Shown: positions 51,381 through 58,747 of the stretch, piece after piece | Position numbering within the stretch: the first letter of the stretch is position 1 | How the letters are laid out: each line of letters begins with the position of its first letter | DNA from: Pedobacter ginsenosidimutans | GTDB lineage: Bacteria > Bacteroidota > Bacteroidia > Sphingobacteriales > Sphingobacteriaceae | Assembly (NCBI RefSeq): GCF_001442625.1 | Contig: NZ_LMZQ01000009.1 | Location: 62,001 to 126,000 of the forward strand | DNA length: 64,000 bases | Direction: 5' to 3' | Notes under the pieces: generated by a model | Told to the model about the DNA's origin: nothing | What the model saw: only the letters and a program-made list of their open reading frames with translations | The model's database searches: none | Translations under genes and position numbers: made by a program

Positions 51381-52706
51381 TTAGTGGCTCGGCGCATCGG
51401 CATTTACACGCTTAATCTGCGCGCCTAAGGCACGTAAACGGGTGTCGATATCCTGATAGCCACGTTCAATCTGTTCGATGTTATAAATGGTCGATTTACC
51501 TTCTGCAGATAAAGCTGCAATTAATAATGAAACTCCAGCCCTAATGTCAGGAGAAGTCATGCTGATTCCACGAAGTTTATATTTTTTATCTATACCATTA
51601 ACGGTTGCGCGGTGTGGGTCGCATAAAATGATTTGAGCCCCCATATCGATCAGTTTATCCACGAAGAATAAACGGCTTTCGAACATTTTTTGGTGGATTA
51701 AAACGTTTCCTTTTGCCTGTGTAGCCACAACCAGAACAATACTCAGCAAATCAGGCGTAAAACCTGGCCAGGGAGAATCGGCAATGGTTAAAATTGAACC
51801 ATCGATAAAAGTATCGATTTCGTAATGTTTTTGAGAAGGAACATAAATGTCATCGCCACGGCGCTCTAATTTAATGCCCAGTTTTCTGAAAACCTCTGGT
51901 ATTACACCCAGTTCATCGTAACAAACATTTTTAATGGTAATTTCCGACTCTGTCATTGCAGCCATACCGATAAAAGAGCCAATCTCGATCATATCCGGCA
52001 GCATTCTGTGCTCAGTTCCACCTAAAACGCTAACGCCTTCAATAGTTAACAGGTTAGAACCAATGCCCGATATTTTTGCCCCCATGCGGTTAAGCATTTT
52101 GCAAAGTTGCTGTAAATAGGGTTCGCAGGCCGCATTGTAAATCGTAGTAGTGCCTTTTGCTAAAACAGCCGCCATTACTATGTTTGCGGTTCCGGTTACC
52201 GATGCTTCGTCTAATAAAATATATGCACCCTTTAAATTGGTTGCATCTACATTAAAGAAAGCTTTTTTGCTGTCGTAAACGAATTTTGCGCCTAATTTTT
52301 CGAAACCTATAAAGTGTGTGTCCAGTCTTCTACGACCAATTTTATCACCACCCGGTTTCGGGATTGCTGCTTTACCAAAACGTGCCAACAACGGCCCAAC
52401 AATCATAATCGAACCACGTAAACCACCACCTTTAGCTTTAAAAGTATCAGATTCAAAGAAATTCAAATCAATATTTTTAGCTTCAAAGGTATAGGTGTCT
52501 TTATTGATGCGCTCAACGGTAACACCTAAATCGCCAAGTAACTCAATCAGCTTGTTAACATCCTTAATATCGGGAATATTACTGATGGTTACTTTCTTTT
52601 CGGTAAGCAATACAGCCGATAAAATCTGTAAAGCCTCATTCTTGGCTCCCTGAGGGGTAATTTCGCCTTTTAATTTAATTCCGCCTGTTATTTCAAATGC
52701 GTTCAT
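51381..52706 (-). CDS. murA: UDP-N-acetylglucosamine 1-carboxyvinyltransferase
   Basis: This enzyme transfers enolpyruvate from PEP to UDP-GlcNAc, the first committed step of peptidoglycan synthesis. The 441-residue sequence has the substrate loop GAKNEALQILSAVLL (K22), RGSIMIVGPLLAR and the C-terminal TRLRALGAQI. At the position of the catalytic, fosfomycin-alkylated Cys (E. coli Cys115, GGCxIGxR) this protein has Asp: PGGDKIGRRRLDTH, D121. Asp supports catalysis and prevents covalent fosfomycin binding in other bacteria. The DUF4290 gene lies 79 nt upstream on the same strand. Confidence 0.97.
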   Translation of the reverse strand: MNAFEITGGIKLKGEITPQGAKNEALQILSAVLLTEKKVTISNIPDIKDVNKLIELLGDLGVTVERINKDTYTFEAKNIDLNFFESDTFKAKGGGLRGSIMIVGPLLARFGKAAIPKPGGDKIGRRRLDTHFIGFEKLGAKFVYDSKKAFFNVDATNLKGAYILLDEASVTGTANIVMAAVLAKGTTTIYNAACEPYLQQLCKMLNRMGAKISGIGSNLLTIEGVSVLGGTEHRMLPDMIEIGSFIGMAAMTESEITIKNVCYDELGVIPEVFRKLGIKLERRGDDIYVPSQKHYEIDTFIDGSILTIADSPWPGFTPDLLSIVLVVATQAKGNVLIHQKMFESRLFFVDKLIDMGAQIILCDPHRATVNGIDKKYKLRGISMTSPDIRAGVSLLIAALSAEGKSTIYNIEQIERGYQDIDTRLRALGAQIKRVNADAPSH

Positions 52707-52711
52707 ATTTT

Positions 52712-52785
52712 TTGTATTTAGTATCAGGTATCAAGTAATAGTGTCGGCCTTTAACCTTCCACCTTATGCCTTTTACCCTTCACCT
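52712..52785. repeat. Word-repeat spacer before murA
   Basis: On the coding (minus) strand, AAGGTGAAGGGTAAAAGGC and AAGGTGGAAGGTTAAAGGCC follow the DUF4290 stop, and TACTTGATACCTGATACTAA precedes murA. These are the same two word sets seen in the permease cluster. Confidence 0.6.
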
Positions 52786-53475
52786 TTAATATTTAGGTTT
52801 ATTGTTGTTGTTGCGTTGACGGTTATTGTTGTTGTTATTTTGACGGTTTTTTCCGTTGTTGTTATTATTGTTGCTCCTGCCCCGGTTATTGTTGTTGTTA
52901 TTACTTTGGCGAGGGTTTTGCGCTCTAAATTCTACTTTGGCCAGGTTAACACCTTCATCAAGTGATAACAATCCGCCAGAAAGGTACTTTAAGTCCTTAA
53001 TAATGGTATCATCACTTACATTATCTTTATTCCAGGTAACGTAAGCCATTTTCATAAAATTTGCGATGCTTTGAACCATTGCCTTTTTAATTTCGGCATT
53101 TTCTTCGCGCATGGCTTTTTCGATCAGATTCTCAACGGTTTTACCATAGTGTTTATAGGTAATTCTTTGTTGAGGGTAGGCCAGGGGCGCTGGTTTAATG
53201 TAAGCATTTTCGATTAATGGCTTAGGGTAGGGGCTATCTACATCAATCTGGTAGCCAGAAATAATGTGCAGGTGATCCCAAAGTTTATGCTTAAAATCGG
53301 CAACATCACGTAAATGTGGTTGCAAAAAACCCATCAGGTCGATAACCGCCTGGGCATATTTATTACGTTCTTCAATGGTGGGTAATTCGCAGATATACTT
53401 CACCATATTTTGTACGTTACGGCCATATTCCGATAAAATCAAATGGCTACGCGTAGTATTATAGTCAAAACTCAT
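52786..53475 (-). CDS. DUF4290 protein with poly-Asn/Arg tail
   Basis: This 229-residue protein has an N-terminal DUF4290 domain of about 180 residues (MSFDYNTTRSHLILSEYGRN, DFKHKLWDHLHIISGYQIDV). The low-complexity tail is made of Asn blocks separated by RGR, GKNR and RQR. The tail is basic and resembles disordered RNA-binding tails, but no function is known. The Asn blocks are encoded by AAY microsatellite-like DNA (about 52800-52910) that could change length in frame. It precedes murA in a probable two-gene operon. Confidence 0.88.
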   Translation of the reverse strand: MSFDYNTTRSHLILSEYGRNVQNMVKYICELPTIEERNKYAQAVIDLMGFLQPHLRDVADFKHKLWDHLHIISGYQIDVDSPYPKPLIENAYIKPAPLAYPQQRITYKHYGKTVENLIEKAMREENAEIKKAMVQSIANFMKMAYVTWNKDNVSDDTIIKDLKYLSGGLLSLDEGVNLAKVEFRAQNPRQSNNNNNNRGRSNNNNNNGKNRQNNNNNNRQRNNNNKPKY

Positions 53476-53897
53476 GTTCAGATAAATTAATGGATAAATT
53501 TTCTGGCGATACGAATTATGAAATAACCAGAAGAGTTTAGGTTATGAATTCACCGAAATGTCTATTGCCAGATTTTCGTTTTATATAGTCAAAGTTAATA
53601 AAATTATTCGATTTGTGATATGCTTATCTAAATTGTGATAATTAAGTGGGTGATTTTTATTGAAAATGTTCGTTCAGTAGTTCTTGGCTTCTTCAGTCCC
53701 GTTATTCGCTATAGCCCCGATAAAGGATCGGGGGCTGCCGCTGCTACCGGGTTTATTTAACTGTGGATTGTGCTTGTCGGGAGAAGCCTTCCATCGCCAA
53801 TTAGCTAAAGCTGTTTTAAGTATTTATGCAGTTGGCTGAAGCCAAACTGTAATGAATTTAAGCCTTAATGTTCTTAATCTCTTAATGGTAAAAAGCC
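53476..53897. other. Gene-free interval with small hairpins
   Basis: I see no gene here. An AGCCCCGAT/ATCGGGGGCT hairpin (53713-53736) and a GTTGGCT-GA-AGCCAAAC hairpin (about 53831-53848) are present, both of the dispersed-repeat type. Confidence 0.55.
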
Positions 53898-54395
53898 TTA
53901 AACTTCGTCACTATTCTTCGGGTAATCAAAAAACACCAGTTCTCCTGTTCCTTTGCTTACCATTTGCCACGAATCAAAAGGAAAAGAAATTAATACCATG
54001 CCTGCAGTAGGAATGTTGTAAATATCGGCATCGCATAATTCGTTCGCAAAATCTGTAAAACCTGGGTTATGACCAAACATTACTACATGGTCTGCGCCAT
54101 TATTTAATCCGTTAAGCACTTTAAGCAGGGCTCTGGTATTGGCCTCGTAAATAGATTCTTCAAATTGGATATGGTCTATATTGTAGGCTTCTGCGAAGTA
54201 TTTAGCTGTAGATTTGGCTCTTTTCGCCGGACTACTTACAATCAGATCTAATTTGAAGCCTTTATTAATCAATCTTTCTGCCATTTCCGGTGCATTTTCT
54301 TTGCCACGTTTATTTAGCGGTCGGTCGAAATCTTTTAAATCTAAATTTCCCCAGTCCGATTTACCGTGACGAACCAAAAGTAATTGCTTAGCCAT
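53898..54395 (-). CDS. sixA: SixA-type histidine phosphatase
   Basis: This 165-residue phosphohistidine phosphatase has the RHG motif LLLVRHGKSDW (phospho-His), LVSSPAKRAKSTAK and the second His in VVMFGHNPGFTDFANEL. SixA of E. coli dephosphorylates phosphotransfer histidines; the target here is unknown. Its start overlaps the 3' end of the GT9 gene by 8 nt, so translation is coupled. Confidence 0.88.
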   Translation of the reverse strand: MAKQLLLVRHGKSDWGNLDLKDFDRPLNKRGKENAPEMAERLINKGFKLDLIVSSPAKRAKSTAKYFAEAYNIDHIQFEESIYEANTRALLKVLNGLNNGADHVVMFGHNPGFTDFANELCDADIYNIPTAGMVLISFPFDSWQMVSKGTGELVFFDYPKNSDEV

Positions 54396-55419
54396 TTAAT
54401 TTCTCTTTAATTTTATCTACAATTGTTTCAGGCTTAATTAAGTCTATACAGTTTTCAACACCGCAAAGGCAGGGTTTGTTTCCATAAATAGAATTTGGCC
54501 TGTTAGGGTGATCAATCTGGATGCAATCGCTTTCCTGTTGTCCGTAACCCAAAAAGCCGGCATATGGATGTGTTGGTCCCCAAATAGACACAACGGGTAT
54601 ACCAACAAGTGATGCCATGTGCATGCCGGATGAATCCATACTTAACATTAAATCCAAGTTTGAAATAATGGCAAGTTCTTCCGTTAAGTTAAAATTACCG
54701 ATTAAATTATGGGCGTTTTTATACGTTTTCGCCCATTTTTCGCCTACTGCTTGTTCTGTTTTACCACCACCAAATATGAAAAGTTCATAACCTAATCCGC
54801 TTAATGTGGCAATTACAGCTTCCATTTTTTCTAAAGCATATACTTTATAAACATGTTGCGCAAAAGGGGAGATGCCTATTTTTTTTGTTGCCTTATTAAC
54901 AAATAAATCTTGCGCATTGGCTGGAATTTCCTGCGGAGATTTAGCTAGTTTATGATTTAACTTAACACTAAATCCCAATTCGCGGAAAACATCAGCATAA
55001 CGCTCTACCGTTTGACGGAGGGGCTTAAAAACTTTATTCGTAGTACGTGTTAATGCTTTTTTTTCTGCCCTTCCTTTATCTATCCGTTTAATTTTTGTTC
55101 CGGTTAAACGAAAAAAAGTAGAAATTGCCCTGCTCCTCAAATTATCGTGCAGGTCGGCTATTGCATTTGGTTTATAACTGCGAAGTTCCTGATAGAGTTT
55201 GTATAAACCATCAATTCCTTTATGAACGGTTTTAGGCTGAATAGGATGGAAAATCAGGTTTGGAATGCCATCAAAAAATGGCTTAAAGGCAGGTCTGCTC
55301 ACCATGATGAGCGCTGTATTGGGGTTTTGCTCTGAAAATTCGCGTAAAACAGAGGCTGCCATGGCCACATCGCCCATTGCCGAAAAGCGTAAAACGATAA
55401 TTTTTTGGGTTGCGGCCAT
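54388..55419 (-). CDS. Glycosyltransferase family 9 (heptosyltransferase-like)
   Basis: This 343-residue GT-B enzyme has the N-terminal KIIVLRFSAMGDVAMAASVL, IADLHDNLRSR, and the C-terminal nucleotide-sugar site LMLSMDSSGMHMASLVGIPV followed by SIWGPTHPY. It probably adds a heptose or similar sugar to lipopolysaccharide core. I start at the ATG at 55419 (MAATQKIIVLRFS); an in-frame ATG at 55452 would add an unrelated cysteine-rich segment. The C-terminus has a Cys cluster (KPCLCGVENCI). DUF4254 lies upstream and sixA overlaps downstream. Confidence 0.9.
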   Translation of the reverse strand: MAATQKIIVLRFSAMGDVAMAASVLREFSEQNPNTALIMVSRPAFKPFFDGIPNLIFHPIQPKTVHKGIDGLYKLYQELRSYKPNAIADLHDNLRSRAISTFFRLTGTKIKRIDKGRAEKKALTRTTNKVFKPLRQTVERYADVFRELGFSVKLNHKLAKSPQEIPANAQDLFVNKATKKIGISPFAQHVYKVYALEKMEAVIATLSGLGYELFIFGGGKTEQAVGEKWAKTYKNAHNLIGNFNLTEELAIISNLDLMLSMDSSGMHMASLVGIPVVSIWGPTHPYAGFLGYGQQESDCIQIDHPNRPNSIYGNKPCLCGVENCIDLIKPETIVDKIKEKLNG

Positions 55420-55493
55420 ATATTGTTTACCACAAAGGCACAAAATTACCAAGGTTATTCTTTGTGTTCTTCGTGTCTTGGTGGTTGATTAAT

Positions 55494-56096
55494 TTATGCT
55501 TTATTATACAACACCGGATTTAAACTAGGGTCGTTGTACATTTTCATTTGTTTATATACTTTCATGTATTTTTTGCCTGCCTCAATATCTGCCAATAATT
55601 CATCAATACTGGTTGAAAGATCTTCGCGTTGCGATAACAGTACATTTAATTTCGTCTGGCATTGTGCTCGGTGTTCAACGGAGGCACTTTCGCGTTCAGC
55701 CTCTTCCTGCATGTGGTAAATTTTTAGTGCCAGGATGGAAAGCCTGTCTATCGCCCATGCAGGGCTTTCTGTATTGATTTTAGCATCAGGCAAAGCCGAA
55801 ATTCCCTGATAAAGATTTAAGAAATAACCATCAATAAACTCAACCATATCGGTACGTACCTGGTTTTGTGCATCAATACGTCTTTTCCAGCTCAAACCTT
55901 CAACAGGATCAATCTGAGGGTTACGCACCACATCTTCCATATGCCATTGTGCCGTATCAATCCAGTTTTTAACGTAAAAAAGATGCTCTAAACTTTCGGC
56001 ATCATATGGGTTTTCAACCGGATGGTCAATATCATCAAACTTATGGTAGTCTGTAATTACTTGATTAAATATGCGGTTGGCAATTTCACTTATCAT
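55494..56096 (-). CDS. DUF4254 protein
   Basis: This 200-residue, mainly helical soluble protein has the family features NPYDAESLEHLFYVKNWIDT, QWHMEDVVRNP and a C-terminal helix LLADIEAGKKYMKVYKQMKM. DUF4254 genes typically sit beside GT9 heptosyltransferases, as here (75 nt upstream on the same strand), pointing to an LPS-related role (inference). A -7 box ends exactly 4 nt before the ATG. Confidence 0.88.
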   Translation of the reverse strand: MISEIANRIFNQVITDYHKFDDIDHPVENPYDAESLEHLFYVKNWIDTAQWHMEDVVRNPQIDPVEGLSWKRRIDAQNQVRTDMVEFIDGYFLNLYQGISALPDAKINTESPAWAIDRLSILALKIYHMQEEAERESASVEHRAQCQTKLNVLLSQREDLSTSIDELLADIEAGKKYMKVYKQMKMYNDPSLNPVLYNKA

Positions 56097-56100
56097 GGGG

Positions 56101-56108
56101 CAAAGATA
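56101..56108 (-). promoter_or_regulatory. -7 box 4 nt before the DUF4254 ATG
   Basis: On the minus strand TATCTTTG is followed by CCCC and ATG. No good -33 box is visible. The predicted start coincides with the ATG. Confidence 0.5.
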
Positions 56109-56210
56109 TTAAATAGATTGATTTTTTCCTGACGGGTTGATTACACAGATTTAGAGATTCCACCGATTTATTTGCGAGATTTAAAACAAGATGACTTCGG
56201 GCATGGTTTT

Positions 56211-56260
56211 CCTAAACCCTAAACCCTAAACCCTAAACCCTAAACCCTAAACCCTAAACC
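56211..56260. repeat. Seven-copy CCTAAAC tandem array (plant-telomere-type unit)
   Basis: Seven perfect head-to-tail copies of CCTAAAC plus one C occupy 50 bp. The polX stop codon (TAG on the minus strand, 56254-56256) and its last Val codon lie inside the array. The array is the regular extreme of the GGTTTAGGG/CCCTAAACC words found in other spacers. Confidence 0.95.
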
Positions 56261-57930
56261 TTTCTACTATTAAAATACGCTGTTATCTCCTCCAAAGAAA
56301 AAGCATTCAAACATTTATCAGCACTTAAACCACCTTTGCGGGCAACCAGAATACCATAATGCATATCATGGAAACCTTCGGTTCTGTGAGCATCTGGATT
56401 TACAGAAAGCAATACACCTTTTTCTAAAGCATAACGGTGCCAGCGCCAGTCTAAATCCAAACGTAAGGGATTCGCATTAATTTCGATTACTACTTTATTT
56501 GCTGCACAGGCATCAATAATTTTTTTATAATCTATAGGGTATCCGGCTCTGCTTAACAATAAACGACCAGTTGGGTGTCCTAAAATGGTAGTGTATGGAT
56601 TTTCAATAGCTTTTAGCAAACGTGCAGTTGCCTTGGCTTCGTCCATGCGTAAATTGCTGTGTACAGAAGCCACTACAAAATCGAATGTTTTTAAAATATC
56701 ATCCGAATAATCCAATGAGCCATCACTTAAAATATCGCTCTCAATACCTTTGAAGATTTTAAAGGGAGCGAGTTTTTTATTTAGTTCGTCAATTTCCTGG
56801 TGTTGACCAAAAACACGTTGCTCGTTTAGGCCTTTTGCATAAACAGCGGTTTTAGAGTGATCGCATATCCCTAAATACTGAAGATTTAAGTTTTCTTTAC
56901 AATATACAGCCATTTGCTCCAGGGTGTGTACGCCATCGCTCCAGGTAGAGTGGTTGTGCAAACTGCCTTTTAAATCTTCATATTGAATTAAGGTAGGGAG
57001 TTTATCAGCTTTCGCCAGTTCAATTTCATCAAAATCTTCACGAAGTTCAGGAACGATGAAAGATAAACCTGCTTTGCTGTAAATTTCTTCTTCACTTGTA
57101 AAAGGACCATTGCCTGCTAATGCTAAAACCTGCTCTACATGTTCGGCATTTCCTGTGCGTTTGAACCATTGTAAATAAAATTCAGCTTTTTCAACTACAT
57201 AAATTTTTATCCTGAAACCAGCTTCAGTAGTGCAGATGAAAGAATTTTCTGCTTCAATCAACGAGAGTGCTTCGAAAGCAGGTAAGTTTTGTTTAAGGGC
57301 ATCAATTTGTTCCGCACCGATCACAATTTCCAGTTCATCGATAATCTCACAGGCGCGACGGTACTGACCGGTGAAGCCCAAAATGGCACTGTTGTCAATT
57401 TTTCCAGTCCAATCAGCAAGCTGTGTAAATAAAGTTTTGGCAAAACCTTCAACCTGCGCGTATAAAAACCGTCCGTTGGCCGCGAGTTTAAATTCGATCG
57501 CATTCTTAATTTCTTCCTGGGTTTTTAAACCGAAACCTTTGGCTTCAATTAAGCGGTTTTCGTTGCAGGCATAATACAATTCACCTATACTTTCTATACC
57601 CAAGGTACGCCAGATAATGAATATTTTTTTTGGTCCAATGCCTTTTATGGCCAGCATCTCTACTACACCTTCTGGTGTTTTCTCTAGAATTTCGTTAAGC
57701 TCTTTTAGTTCTCCTGTTTGGAGAAGTTCAATAATTTTGGAAGCCAGTCCTTTACCAATACCTTCAATTTTATCCAGCTCATCTAAAGGTTTATCCTTTA
57801 AAGCAAAGGGTAATTTATCTACCTTAAAATAGGCATTTGCAACAGATTTAATTTTGAAAGGATTTTCTTCGTGCAGTTCCATAAGCTGCGATAAAAGGCG
57901 TAAGGTGCGGGCGATGGTCTTATTTTCCAT
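56254..57930 (-). CDS. polX: PolX-type protein: degenerate polymerase domain plus PHP nuclease domain
   Basis: This 558-residue protein has an N-terminal helix-hairpin-helix region (KIEGIGKGLASKI, LAIKGIGPKKIF) and a family X nucleotidyltransferase-like domain. A C-terminal PHP domain (from about 320) follows, with HNHSTWSDG, ICDHSK, GIESDIL, ASVHSNL, ILGHPTG and NPDAHR. The polymerase motif, normally GSxRRG..T.GDLDxL, reads GQYRRACEIIDELEIVI: both catalytic Asp are Glu (E199, E201). The third-Asp strand reads FRIKIYV, with Lys in the usual place. The PHP metal ligands are all present, so nuclease activity is likely while polymerase activity is doubtful. The start is the ATG at 57930. Confidence 0.9.
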   Translation of the reverse strand: MENKTIARTLRLLSQLMELHEENPFKIKSVANAYFKVDKLPFALKDKPLDELDKIEGIGKGLASKIIELLQTGELKELNEILEKTPEGVVEMLAIKGIGPKKIFIIWRTLGIESIGELYYACNENRLIEAKGFGLKTQEEIKNAIEFKLAANGRFLYAQVEGFAKTLFTQLADWTGKIDNSAILGFTGQYRRACEIIDELEIVIGAEQIDALKQNLPAFEALSLIEAENSFICTTEAGFRIKIYVVEKAEFYLQWFKRTGNAEHVEQVLALAGNGPFTSEEEIYSKAGLSFIVPELREDFDEIELAKADKLPTLIQYEDLKGSLHNHSTWSDGVHTLEQMAVYCKENLNLQYLGICDHSKTAVYAKGLNEQRVFGQHQEIDELNKKLAPFKIFKGIESDILSDGSLDYSDDILKTFDFVVASVHSNLRMDEAKATARLLKAIENPYTTILGHPTGRLLLSRAGYPIDYKKIIDACAANKVVIEINANPLRLDLDWRWHRYALEKGVLLSVNPDAHRTEGFHDMHYGILVARKGGLSADKCLNAFSLEEITAYFNSRKV

Positions 57931-58018
57931 AAACGGTAAAATTAGGAAATAATGCCTCAAATCCCTCTTGTGCTCATAAAATTAAAACACAAATTTATTA
58001 AAGCGTTGTTTTACAATC

Positions 58019-58645
58019 ATGAAATCTATAAAATTTGCCCTCTTGGGATTAAGTATGAGCGTAGCCGCTTGTCAATCTACCAGTAAAACAGATCACAATA
58101 CCGATTCATTAAGTAATTTAGCATCAGCCCCAATGCAAAGTGTTGATGAGCGCTTCCTGATTGTCGCTGGTCGGTCAGTTGGAGAAATTGCACTTGGAGA
58201 AGATATGGAAGAGGTAGGTAGAAAATTAGGAAGGCCAAATGCCGGTGATGCCGCAATGGGGAAAGCCTGGGGGATTTGGTACAGTAACGATTCTACCGCG
58301 AAACACCGTAACGAAATTGCTGTATATTCTTCTTATCGGGATACGAGCATGCGTGTAAAAGATGTAAAACAGATTAGAATTACCTCCAATAAATTTAAAA
58401 CAAAAGATGGCCTGACAACTGGGAGCACTTTGGAAGATGCGAAATTGAAGTTCCCAACCATTGAAAAACTTTCTGCCTATTTAAATGAAGATAAAGATAC
58501 CGTTACGGTTTACGATGCCAAAAAAGATGGAATTGGCTTTGAATTTTTAAAAGGGAAAAGTATTTCCTTAACTGTTCATCAGGTGAATATTCCGGTTAAT
58601 GCGACTTATCTTACTTTGCATCCCGAATGGAAAGTGATAGAGTAG
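58019..58645 (+). CDS. Lipoprotein, unknown function
   Basis: This 208-residue protein has the lipoprotein signal MKSIKFALLGLSMSVAAC (Cys at 18). The mature part has a Ser/Thr-rich linker and then a domain with SVGEIALGEDMEEVGRKLGR and GLTTGSTLEDAKLKFPTIEK. This pattern of repeated G.T...........P is reminiscent of BamE/SmpA-like small domains, though I cannot assign it. It is probably anchored in the envelope. Confidence 0.78.
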   Translation: MKSIKFALLGLSMSVAACQSTSKTDHNTDSLSNLASAPMQSVDERFLIVAGRSVGEIALGEDMEEVGRKLGRPNAGDAAMGKAWGIWYSNDSTAKHRNEIAVYSSYRDTSMRVKDVKQIRITSNKFKTKDGLTTGSTLEDAKLKFPTIEKLSAYLNEDKDTVTVYDAKKDGIGFEFLKGKSISLTVHQVNIPVNATYLTLHPEWKVIE

Positions 58646-58697
58646 GAAAGACGTGAGATCGGAGATTTTAGATGTGAGATGAATAATTTCATATAAA

Positions 58698-58740
58698 CCT
58701 CGCAGGTTTTTAAACGCTTCAGCCTTCAAAACCTGCGGGG
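58698..58740. repeat. REP-like hairpin CCTCGCAGGTTTT...AAAACCTGCGGGG
   Basis: A 13-bp stem with a 17-nt loop lies between the lipoprotein and sppA (convergent). It is related in design to the palindrome at 1447-1479 and may also act as a terminator. Confidence 0.65.
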
Positions 58741-58747
58741 TTAATTA

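Noticed and set aside
56211..56260. CCTAAAC array as a true telomere or eukaryotic contamination
   Set aside because: It is internal, only seven units long, overlaps the stop codon of a bacterial gene, and the same words occur in neighbouring bacterial spacers.
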